DNA from: Nostocales cyanobacterium
Lineage (GTDB): Bacteria > Cyanobacteriota > Cyanobacteriia > Cyanobacteriales > Nostocaceae
Direction: 5' to 3'
Length of the DNA: 58,411 bases
Assembly (NCBI GenBank): GCA_004292695.1
Contig: RDXV01000009.1
Coordinates: forward strand, 1 to 58,411
Shown: piece after piece, positions 1 through 7,116 of the stretch
How positions within the stretch are numbered: the stretch's first letter is position 1
Layout of the letters: every line of letters starts with the position of its first letter
Notes under the pieces: model-generated
The model's database searches: none
What the model saw: only the letters and a program-made list of their open reading frames with translations
Told to the model about the DNA's origin: nothing
Made by a program: the position numbers and the translations under genes

Positions 1-104
1 AAGAGGGCAACCACAGGGGGTTTGCTTGCTTTCAATCAAGAGGGCAACCACAGGGGGTTTGCTTGCTTTCAATCAAGAGGGCAACCACAGGGGGTTTGCC
101 CCTA
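1..104. repeat. Tandem 37-bp repeat, about 2.8 copies, overlapping the end of dnaK
   Basis: Two identical 37-bp units lie at 1-37 and 38-74, and a third, diverging copy starts at 75. There is no spacer between units. Each unit starts AAGAGGGCAACCACAGGGGG and ends CTTTCAATC. The third copy contains a small inverted repeat, GGGCAA (79-84) with TTGCCC (96-101), and runs into the dnaK stop codon (TAG on the minus strand, 102-104). The hairpin may act as a 3' end for dnaK mRNA. The array may continue beyond the left edge of the window. Confidence 0.85.
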
Positions 105-2012
105 CTTGCTTTCTGTAAAATCAGCATCAATTACATCATCACCACTACCGGAAGGAGGTGTAGAACCACCACCGGGAGCTTCAGCACCAGGAGCAGCACC
201 AGCATCACCGCCGGCTTGTTGATAGATATTGCTACCTACTGCAAACAGAGCTTGTTGCAATTCTGGTGTGAGTTTTTGAATTTGCTCATCATCTTCCTTC
301 GCAACTGCTTCTTTCAGGTCTTTCACTAAACCTTGAACCTTGGTTTTATCAGCTTCAGGAACTTTATCACCTAATTCTTCCAATTGCTTCTCAGCTTGGT
401 AAGCTAAAGAGTCAGCTTGGTTCTTACGCTCAATTTTTTCCCGACGTTCTTTATCTGCTGCGGCGTTTTTCTCAGCTTCGTTAACCATGCGTTCCACATC
501 ATTCTTATCTAAGGTGGAAGCACCGGTAATACTGATGGACTGTTCCTTACCAGTTCCTTTATCCTTCGCGGTGACATTCAAGATACCGTTAGCGTCAATA
601 TCAAAGGTAACTTCGATTTGGGGTACACCACGAGGAGCGGGAGGAATACCGTCTAAGCGGAAAGTTCCCAAACTCTTGTTATCGTTAGCAAATTCCCGTT
701 CCCCTTGGAGTACGTGAATTTCTACATTGGTTTGACCATCTACCGCAGTGGAGAATACCTCTGATTTTTTGGTAGGAATGGTGGTGTTACGAGGAATAAT
801 CTTAGTCATGACTCCACCCAAGGTTTCCACACCCAAGGATAGAGGAGTTACGTCTAACAACAAGATACCTGTAACGTCACCTGCGAGTACACCAGCTTGG
901 ATAGCAGCACCTACAGCTACCACTTCATCAGGGTTAACGCTTTGGTTAGGGTCTTTACCTAATACCTTTTTAACTACTTCCTGAACTGCGGGAATACGGG
1001 TAGAACCACCAACTAAGACAACTTCGTCAATGTTGCTCTTGTTCAACTTCGCATCTTTAAGAGCATTTTCCACAGGAATGCGACAACGGTCAATTAAGTC
1101 AGCACAAAGTTCTTCAAACTTAGCACGGGTTAAGGTTGTATCCAGGTGTTTTGGTCCATCCTGGGTAGCGGTAATAAAGGGGAGGTTAATTTCTGCTTGG
1201 GTAACGCTAGAAAGTTCGATTTTCGCTTTTTCCGCTGCTTCGGTGAGACGTTGTAGAGCTTGTTTATCTTTACGGAGGTCTATACCTTCAACTTGTCTGA
1301 ATTGTTCTGCTAAATAATCAACAATTTTTTTATCAAAGTCATCACCACCCAGGTGGGTATCACCGGATGTTGCTAATACTTCAAATACACCGTCACCAAC
1401 TTCTAATACAGATACGTCGAATGTACCACCACCTAAGTCAAATACAAGGATGGTTTCATTACTCTTTTTATCAAAACCGTAAGCTAGGGATGCTGCGGTG
1501 GGTTCGTTGATAATCCGTAATACTTCAACACCTGCAATTTTACCAGCGTCTTTGGTTGCTTGACGTTGGGAGTCGTTAAAGTAAGCGGGAACGGTAATTA
1601 CTGCTTGGGTAACGGTTTCACCCAAATATTTACTAGCATCTTCTACTAATTTGCGGAGAACCTTAGCGGAAATTTCTTCTGGTGCAAACTGCTTACCAGC
1701 ACCGGGAGAGTCTAGTTTAACATTACCGCCACTGCTGAGGACTTTATAAGAAACTTCTGTAGCTTCGTTGGTAACTTCGTCAAAACGACGACCAATAAAG
1801 CGTTTTACTGAATAAAAGGTGTTTTCAGGGTTCATTACCGCTTGACGTTTAGCGATTTGACCTACTAGGTTATCGCCATTTTTCGCAAATGCGACTACAG
1901 AGGGGGTGGTTCTGAAACCTTCAGCGTTAGCGATAACGGTAGGTTTACCACCTTCCATTACTGCTACGCAGGAGTTAGTTGTTCCTAAGTCAATACCTAC
2001 TACTTTTGCCAT
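102..2012 (-). CDS. dnaK: Molecular chaperone DnaK (Hsp70)
   Basis: This is an ATP-dependent cytosolic chaperone that works with DnaJ and GrpE. At 636 residues it has the usual family length. The three Hsp70 signatures are visible: IDLGTTNS near residue 7, [12 protein letters not shown] near 195 and [15 protein letters not shown] near 335. They are followed by the substrate-binding domain and a helical lid. The C-terminus is a Gly/Ala/Pro-rich linker ending in [12 protein letters not shown], as in bacterial DnaK. The start is ATG, with a GGAAG-like ribosome site upstream. Cyanobacteria carry several dnaK paralogues. The conserved C-terminal tail suggests a housekeeping (DnaK2-like) copy, but that assignment is inference. 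No dnaJ or grpE lies next to it in the window. Confidence 0.97.
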   Translation of the reverse strand: MAKVVGIDLGTTNSCVAVMEGGKPTVIANAEGFRTTPSVVAFAKNGDNLVGQIAKRQAVMNPENTFYSVKRFIGRRFDEVTNEATEVSYKVLSSGGNVKLDSPGAGKQFAPEEISAKVLRKLVEDASKYLGETVTQAVITVPAYFNDSQRQATKDAGKIAGVEVLRIINEPTAASLAYGFDKKSNETILVFDLGGGTFDVSVLEVGDGVFEVLATSGDTHLGGDDFDKKIVDYLAEQFRQVEGIDLRKDKQALQRLTEAAEKAKIELSSVTQAEINLPFITATQDGPKHLDTTLTRAKFEELCADLIDRCRIPVENALKDAKLNKSNIDEVVLVGGSTRIPAVQEVVKKVLGKDPNQSVNPDEVVAVGAAIQAGVLAGDVTGILLLDVTPLSLGVETLGGVMTKIIPRNTTIPTKKSEVFSTAVDGQTNVEIHVLQGEREFANDNKSLGTFRLDGIPPAPRGVPQIEVTFDIDANGILNVTAKDKGTGKEQSISITGASTLDKNDVERMVNEAEKNAAADKERREKIERKNQADSLAYQAEKQLEELGDKVPEADKTKVQGLVKDLKEAVAKEDDEQIQKLTPELQQALFAVGSNIYQQAGGDAGAAPGAEAPGGGSTPPSGSGDDVIDADFTESK

Positions 2013-2490
2013 TTTAGCTTTTACTTCCGTATAAGTACAAATGAATGGGATTATAAAGGGCTATTTGTTTAAACCAACTGATTGAGATAGAGTAAACAGT
2101 CAGTCCAGCATGATTTGGCTGGTTTGGGGATAAAACCACAAGTTATGCTGATATATATACTGAACTTGTGTAGCCAGTCCATGAAGGGTGGTTTTCCGAA
2201 CCTGGTAAGGGACGGTTATTTTTAAAGTTTGTTTTTAGTGGGTTCATGGATTGAACAGTTCTTACTGTAACTAATGTATGGGAATTAATACTTTTATGAA
2301 TTGGGGTGAACCGTAATCTTTGAGTCGTATTTGCCGTCAAGGTGAGAGAATAGATGTTGAATGCAGATATCTGTGATGGTTAGTAATTGGTTAATTGTGG
2401 GGTGTGAAAGTTGTCTGCAAGTATAGAGAATTATGTAAGTTATTTTGTGTGAATGATATAATCAATCAATAAAACATGAGGTTAAGTTAT
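2013..2490. other. Intergenic region between divergent dnaK and a Uma2 gene
   Basis: This is about 480 bp of AT-rich DNA between divergently transcribed genes, so it should hold both promoters. I see no CIRCE operator and no convincing ORF. A 65-codon minus-strand frame at 2143-2340 has no recognisable content. Confidence 0.5.
2478..2481 (+). promoter_or_regulatory. Ribosome binding site GAGG that decides the start at 2491
   Basis: GAGG lies 9 nt before the ATG at 2491. It overlaps the alternative upstream ATG at 2476, which has no ribosome site of its own. The downstream ATG is therefore preferred. Confidence 0.55.
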
Positions 2491-3135
2491 ATGCTAACTA
2501 TCACACCTAGCCATACTAATAGTATTGTACTTAATCATATTTCTTGGCATACTTTTGAACAGATTTTATTAGAAACTGGTGATTCTCGTAATAACAGGTT
2601 TACTTATAATCAGGGAATTTTAGAAATTATGATTCCATTAATGCCTCATGAACATAATAAGAGATTGATAGAAAAGCTAATTGATACTTTAGTTGAAGAG
2701 TTAAATCTCAATGTTAAAAGCACTGGTTCTTTAACTTGTAAACGGGAAGATTTAGCTAGATGTGTAGAACCTGATTCTAGTTTCTATATTCAAAATGAAC
2801 CAATTATGAGAAATAAAACCAGTTTAGATTTAACTCAAGATCCCCCACCTGATTTAGTAATAGAAGTTGATTATGCTAGTTCTTCTATTGATAAGTTACC
2901 GATTTATTTAGCTTTAGGTGTTCCCGAAGTGTGGCGTTTTGATCAACCTGTGATGCAAATTTATAGTTTATCTGATGGTCAATATGTTCCTTGTAATGGT
3001 TCACCTACTTTTGCTAATTTACCTTTAAATGCAGAAGTTCCTCGGTTTTTAGCTGCTAGTTTAGAAGTAGGTGAAATGGCGATGATTAAGAGTTTTCGGA
3101 GTTGGTTAAAAACGCAAATATCAGAGAATATCTGA
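2491..3135 (+). CDS. Uma2 family endonuclease-like protein (DUF820)
   Basis: This is a protein of about 214 residues with the PD-(D/E)XK-type Uma2 fold common in multicopy families of cyanobacteria. Visible landmarks are VEPDSSFYI near residue 93, PPDLVIEVD near 125 and the GVPEVWRF strand near 150. The family is predicted to be nuclease-like, but its physiological role is unknown. The start is placed at the second ATG because of the GAGG site. The frame can be extended 5 codons upstream to 2476. The gene stands alone downstream of dnaK in divergent orientation and is followed by dispersed repeats. The window holds four Uma2 genes in total; this one diverges most from the pair at 56.9-58.1 kb. 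Confidence 0.85.
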   Translation: MLTITPSHTNSIVLNHISWHTFEQILLETGDSRNNRFTYNQGILEIMIPLMPHEHNKRLIEKLIDTLVEELNLNVKSTGSLTCKREDLARCVEPDSSFYIQNEPIMRNKTSLDLTQDPPPDLVIEVDYASSSIDKLPIYLALGVPEVWRFDQPVMQIYSLSDGQYVPCNGSPTFANLPLNAEVPRFLAASLEVGEMAMIKSFRSWLKTQISENI

Positions 3136-3137
3136 AT

Positions 3138-3249
3138 CAGGATGTCCAGAATTTTAGGATTTACAGGATAATTCTTAATTATTTTGTCTGAAGTGGCTAA
3201 ACGCCACGCTGCGCGAACAGGATGTCTAGGATTTGAGGATTTACAGGAT
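3138..3249. repeat. Two copies of a 32-bp dispersed repeat around a small hairpin
   Basis: Near-identical 32-bp sequences beginning CAGGATGTC and ending GATTTACAGGAT lie at 3138-3169 and 3218-3249. Between them is a short hairpin, GTGGC...GCCAC (3193-3207), followed by GCTGCGCGAAC. Both motifs look like the intergenic interspersed repeats common in Nostocales genomes. They begin right after the stop codon of the Uma2 gene. Confidence 0.65.
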
Positions 3250-3371
3250 GGTTGTTGATAAATTGTCGTTAAGAATTTAAATTTTATAAAATAAAATTAC
3301 ACCAAGTAGTAAAAACATCAAATATAGAGTATAATTAAGATATAAAAGTTTGATATTTAGGACATTTAAAA

Positions 3372-4196
3372 ATGTATCAAACAGATCCACCATTAGCGGC
3401 AAAAGAAACATTACCCACAATGTATGATCTGCCTAGCGAAGATCCAGAGGAGAAAGGTTTGCCGGATCAATTTCATTTATTACAACCACAATTATTAGCA
3501 GATACATTTCTTCCTCCTCATTATAAACAAGAGGAAATATTTACAGGAAGTGACATAAATCTGTATTTTGATTCTCGTCATCCATTGTGGTATAAACGCC
3601 CTGATTGGTTTGCAGTTTTGGGTGTTCCTTATTTGTATGAAAAAAGAGATTTGCGGTTAAGTTATGTAGTGTGGCAAGAATCTGTTAACCCTTATATTGT
3701 GATAGAGTTATTATCACCGGGAACGGAAAAAGAAGATTTAGGTCAAATATTGCGAGATGCGGAAAAACCACCTGGTAAATGGGAAGTTTACGAAAAGATT
3801 TTAAGAATACCTTATTACGCGATATTTGATCGTTACACATCTGAATTTATCATGTTTGAATTAACGGGCGATCGCTATATTGAAACTTTGCGATCTACAC
3901 CTTCAGATGCTAATTCTCGTTTTTGGATTCCTGGGTTAGAATTAGGTTTAGGAATTTGGGAAGGTAGCTATAAAAATATCGAAATGCCTTGGTTACGATG
4001 GTATGATCAAAATGGTAATTGGGTATTAACTCCCACAGAACAGGAAAGAGAAAAAGCGGAACAAGAAAGACAGCGTGCAGAACAGGAAAGAGAACGTGCA
4101 GAACAAGAAAGAGAACGTGCAGAACAGGAAAGACAGAAAACAGAAAAATTAATTGCCCAATTGCGTGCTTTAGGTGTTGAACCTGAGATAGATTAA
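3372..4196 (+). CDS. Uma2 family protein with C-terminal coiled coil
   Basis: A 274-residue protein. The Uma2/DUF820 nuclease-like core occupies roughly residues 35-215, with RPDWFAVLGVP near 77, the IVIELLSPGTEKED segment near 112 and GKWEVYEK near 137. The tail (about 222-265) is a charged coiled coil built from repeated AEQERER heptads and encoded by near-identical 21-bp DNA repeats (about 4036-4140). The ending ALGVEPEID is a common terminus for this subfamily. Such tails are typical of cyanobacterial Uma2 proteins and may mediate self-association. Substrate and role are unknown. It is convergent with the motor-like operon downstream and separated from it by a palindromic element. Confidence 0.88.
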   Translation: MYQTDPPLAAKETLPTMYDLPSEDPEEKGLPDQFHLLQPQLLADTFLPPHYKQEEIFTGSDINLYFDSRHPLWYKRPDWFAVLGVPYLYEKRDLRLSYVVWQESVNPYIVIELLSPGTEKEDLGQILRDAEKPPGKWEVYEKILRIPYYAIFDRYTSEFIMFELTGDRYIETLRSTPSDANSRFWIPGLELGLGIWEGSYKNIEMPWLRWYDQNGNWVLTPTEQEREKAEQERQRAEQERERAEQERERAEQERQKTEKLIAQLRALGVEPEID

Positions 4197-4207
4197 AATT
4201 CACATTT

Positions 4208-4273
4208 AGATCCCCGACTTCTTACTTTAAGCTTAGGTAAATAGTGTTAATTTATCAAAGAAGTCGGGGATCT
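4208..4273. repeat. Palindromic element between convergent genes (possible two-way terminator)
   Basis: A perfect 16-bp inverted repeat, AGATCCCCGACTTCTT (4208-4223) with its complement at 4258-4273, separated by 34 bp. It sits between the convergent Uma2 gene and the OmpA-like gene, so it could end transcription in both directions. A second, slightly diverged copy lies at 58212-58263, so it is also a dispersed element. Confidence 0.7.
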
Positions 4274-4287
4274 TTAACTACTGTATG

Positions 4288-5049
4288 TTATTGTTTACCT
4301 ACTTCTTGTTCTTCTCCTAAACGAGTAAAACGAATTTCTATTCTTCTTCTTGTTTGATCATCTTGTTTATTTTTCACAGGTGCAACTTCTGCTAATTTTC
4401 CATTGGGTAAGATTAATTGTGCAGCGGAATAAGCACGAAATGATAAACTTTTTAATCTACCTTGTTTGTTTTGAATATCACGCAATATTTTCACAACTGA
4501 TAACGCACGCATTAAACCTAAATCTGCATTAGAACCTGATTGCAGTTTATTCACTGGAAATGTACCACTAACTACTTTTTCTAAATTGACATCTAAATTA
4601 CTATTTGCATTACCATTAGGTGTTGCGTCTGTATGTCCAATAATTTCGACAACGTTAATACCATACTTATTGCTGGTAGTTTCTATTGCTGGTACTATGT
4701 CTCGGAAAATATAGCTTAACATTTTTGGTGGTATTTCTGCGCTACCTAGTGCAAATCTATAGTCACCTTGATCTTTAATGACTATAATTGGTGGTGCATC
4801 TGTGAGACGTTTTTGATTTGCTAATTCTATTTTTAAATTTGATAGTTCCTGTTCTAACGTTTTAATTTTTAAAGGTAAATTGACTACATTTTTGTCAGGT
4901 TTATTTTGTATAATATTCATCTGCGATATGATAATAGTTAAAAATAGAAATAACACTAATATCATAAACGCATTAGACATTAAATCAGTGAATGCTTGCC
5001 AAACGTTTAAATCTTCGTTATCTTCGGTATAGCGTGAACGACGTGTCAT
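4288..5049 (-). CDS. MotB/OmpA-like stator protein (ZorB-like), last gene of the motor-tubulin operon
   Basis: A 253-residue inner-membrane protein. A short charged N-terminus is followed by one membrane helix (about residues 26-44). The helix is preceded by the motif FTDLMSN, whose Asp22 sits where MotB and ZorB carry the proton-binding aspartate. A linker leads to a C-terminal OmpA-like peptidoglycan-binding domain, with IIGHTDATP near 135 and TRRRIEIRF near 235. It is the last gene of a minus-strand operon, 58 nt after the MotA/ZorA-like gene. Family knowledge suggests it pairs with that protein as an ion-conducting stator anchored to the cell wall. Coupling to the tubulin-like GTPase is inferred from gene order. 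It could also be read as a Tol/Exb-type or Zorya-type subunit, but no ZorC or ZorD is present. Confidence 0.85.
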   Translation of the reverse strand: MTRRSRYTEDNEDLNVWQAFTDLMSNAFMILVLFLFLTIIISQMNIIQNKPDKNVVNLPLKIKTLEQELSNLKIELANQKRLTDAPPIIVIKDQGDYRFALGSAEIPPKMLSYIFRDIVPAIETTSNKYGINVVEIIGHTDATPNGNANSNLDVNLEKVVSGTFPVNKLQSGSNADLGLMRALSVVKILRDIQNKQGRLKSLSFRAYSAAQLILPNGKLAEVAPVKNKQDDQTRRRIEIRFTRLGEEQEVGKQ

Positions 5050-5107
5050 GAGTTCAATTTTTGAAATTTACTATTTTGAAATGATTATTCCTTATTTATA
5101 TTGATAT

Positions 5108-6904
5108 TTATGATTCTGGAGTTTTCATTGTCTGTCTGAGTTGGTTGATAGAAACTTTAGTATCCTGTAAGCGTTTATTGCATTCTTGAATATTTTTAAT
5201 GATCATTTCTAAACCTTTTTTATTGATATTAGTTTGAGTATTGATACCTTTAATAATCATGTTATTCATTTTTTGGTATTCAGTGGTTGATTGTAAGTTA
5301 TTCTTATCTAATAAGTTAATAATATCTACTTTTATTGTTTCCAATTTTAAGCTAAATTGATTAGTATATCCTTCAAAATTGTTGATTAAAGTCTGAAATT
5401 GTTGCTGATTATGATCAAGATTTTGGGAAATATTGGAATTAATGCGATCGCCTAATTTATCAAATGCTAAATTCATTTGTTCCGTGTTGTATTTGACAGA
5501 ATCTAATAATTGATTTAAGGCAATTTGTTCTTGAGAAAAGTTAGAAATAAAGCGATCAACTAAATTATCAAATCCTAAATTCATCTGTTCTGTATGATGT
5601 TTCATAAACTCCAATAATTGATTTAGTGAAACATCTACATGACTTAAACTATCAGCTTTATCACTTATTTTAACTTCTAGTTGATCAAGTTTATTAATAG
5701 CTTCAGATAAAGTATTAGCACCTTGTTGGAGTTGAGGTATAATTTCACTTAATTGAATTTGATTATTTTGATGTAATCCTAATACTTCCACAGAAGTTTG
5801 ATTAACACCTTTAATATCCTCACCCACACTAATTAAATTATTACTTAAACTCTCCATTTGTCCTAAGAGATTGAGAATTAAATCAGTTGTTTCAGCTAAA
5901 CTTGCAGCAGATTCAGAAAACTTTTGTTGTGTATTACTCAAATCTACAGCAGCTAATGATAATTTTAATGGGAAATCACTTTGATTAAAATTGTCGGACG
6001 CATCTTTAAAAACTTGAGATGTTTGTTTCATTTCCATCATTGAATCTTGCCAATTATTTATTGAATATTTAAACTCATCCGCAGCACCAGAAATAGTTCC
6101 CGCAGCAGCATCAAATTTTTCATAAACTTGTCTTGCTAAATCCATAGTTTGTTTATTACCATCAACTATTTGCTGTGCTACCTTACCCATAGATTCTTCT
6201 ACAGCTTCGCGCACTGTTTTACCAAAATTTGTTAAAAATTCATCTTGCTGGGATACCATTCTATTAACTATTTTATCCAGTCGCGTATCACCTTGTACTT
6301 CAGGAAGGTAAATATTATCTAGATAATCTTCCAAAGAACTCAACAAACGATATTTAGCAAGTCCACTATTAAAAATAAAATTGACTACCGTTAACAAAGC
6401 ACTAAATAATAATCCTGTTAAACTGGTAGTAAAAGCAATACTCATTCCTTCCAATGGTTTATTTAATTCAGTAACTAAATTACTGATATCACTAGCATTA
6501 GTTTGATTAATTGTTTGACTGAGAGTAGATAAATTGATAGTGATACCTAAAAAAGTACCAAGTAACCCAAATGCTAACAATAAATTGGGTAATATTCGAC
6601 ATAAATAATCTATTTGTTCACAGGTGAATCCCTTGATTTTTTCCTGACTATAAACTTGATCAATTAAAGCTGTTGTGTTTACTTGTTCTACTTGTTTAGA
6701 TGCTTGTTTAAATCTTTCCTCTAATGTTTCAATAATTTTTAACTTTTTCCCAGCAGCTTGTTGTTTAATCAATTTTTGAATTTTGTTACTCAAATTCATC
6801 AAGTATTTATAAAGAGATATGCGAAGAAAAATAGTAACGATAGATGGAAGAATAACGAGAACAACAGTGATAAAAATTAAATAAAGTGGTAGAGGTGGGA
6901 GCAT
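5108..6904 (-). CDS. MotA/TolQ/ExbB-like membrane protein with long tail (ZorA-like)
   Basis: A 598-residue protein. The membrane helices are near residues 6-28, 106-125 (LLLAFGLLGTFLGITINL) and 153-178 (GMSIAFTTSLTGLLFSALL). The last two match the paired helices of the MotA/TolQ/ExbB superfamily, and the layout resembles ZorA. From about residue 215 to the end runs a long helical, Gln/Asn-rich tail predicted to be coiled coil. It includes an internal tandem repeat of about 36 residues (LNQLLEF.. and LNQLLDS.., encoded near 5434-5650). MotA has no such tail; ZorA has one that projects into the cytoplasm. The gene is third in the operon. Its likely role is the ion-channel partner of the following MotB-like protein; the tail may contact the tubulin-like GTPase, which is inference. 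Confidence 0.82.
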   Translation of the reverse strand: MLPPLPLYLIFITVVLVILPSIVTIFLRISLYKYLMNLSNKIQKLIKQQAAGKKLKIIETLEERFKQASKQVEQVNTTALIDQVYSQEKIKGFTCEQIDYLCRILPNLLLAFGLLGTFLGITINLSTLSQTINQTNASDISNLVTELNKPLEGMSIAFTTSLTGLLFSALLTVVNFIFNSGLAKYRLLSSLEDYLDNIYLPEVQGDTRLDKIVNRMVSQQDEFLTNFGKTVREAVEESMGKVAQQIVDGNKQTMDLARQVYEKFDAAAGTISGAADEFKYSINNWQDSMMEMKQTSQVFKDASDNFNQSDFPLKLSLAAVDLSNTQQKFSESAASLAETTDLILNLLGQMESLSNNLISVGEDIKGVNQTSVEVLGLHQNNQIQLSEIIPQLQQGANTLSEAINKLDQLEVKISDKADSLSHVDVSLNQLLEFMKHHTEQMNLGFDNLVDRFISNFSQEQIALNQLLDSVKYNTEQMNLAFDKLGDRINSNISQNLDHNQQQFQTLINNFEGYTNQFSLKLETIKVDIINLLDKNNLQSTTEYQKMNNMIIKGINTQTNINKKGLEMIIKNIQECNKRLQDTKVSINQLRQTMKTPES

Positions 6905-6958
6905 AAAAATTACCTTTGGTAGTGCGAAATGTGGGTTAAAAGATATGAGTAGATAATA

Positions 6959-7013
6959 GTGCGTCAGACATTAGAAATAATTTAAGTCAACATATTCTGC
7001 ATATCTAACGCAC
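6959..7013. repeat. Imperfect inverted repeat within the operon
   Basis: GTGCGTCAGACAT (from 6959) and ATATCTAACGCAC (to 7013) form an imperfect stem about 13 bp long. It lies between the in-frame tail of the tubulin-like gene and the start of the MotA-like gene. It may be a dispersed palindrome or an internal attenuator. It has no clear T-run. Confidence 0.5.
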
Positions 7014-7020
7014 CATATAT

Positions 7021-7116
7021 TTACAGTGGATATAAAAGAAAGATTCTTTGTCTTTCTCTTTCGTATTCTTCTGGAGTGATAAAACCGTCATCTAAATCTT
7101 GTTTTAGATGTTCTCA
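7021..7116 (-). other. In-frame SHOCT-like tail downstream of the TGA codon
   Basis: Translating past the TGA at 7114-7116 in the same frame gives EHLKQDLDDGF, then ITPEEYERERQRIF, then LLYPL and a TAA. The pattern of a short helix, acidic turn, G-(F)-I-T-P-E-E-Y/F-E and a charged helix is that of the small SHOCT-type C-terminal modules. If TGA were TGG, the product would be about 31 residues longer. No start codon suggests this is a separate gene. Confidence 0.75.

Noticed and set aside
1-104. Possible CRISPR array
   Set aside because: The 37-bp units are directly tandem with no spacers, and no cas gene is nearby.
2143-2340. 65-codon minus-strand ORF upstream of dnaK
   Set aside because: No recognisable content or ribosome site; it lies in a divergent promoter region.
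3910-4203. 97-codon minus-strand ORF opposite the Uma2 coiled coil
   Set aside because: It is the antisense shadow of the 21-bp heptad repeats.
4288-6904. A Zorya anti-phage system
   Set aside because: ZorA- and ZorB-like proteins are present, but no ZorC, ZorD or ZorE-like gene is. The upstream partners are a tubulin-like GTPase and a vWA protein, so this is a different gene set.
4288-6904. Flagellar motor or TolQR/ExbBD genes
   Set aside because: Cyanobacteria lack flagella, the tail of the first protein is far too long for TolQ or ExbB, and no tolA/tonB-type gene is adjacent.
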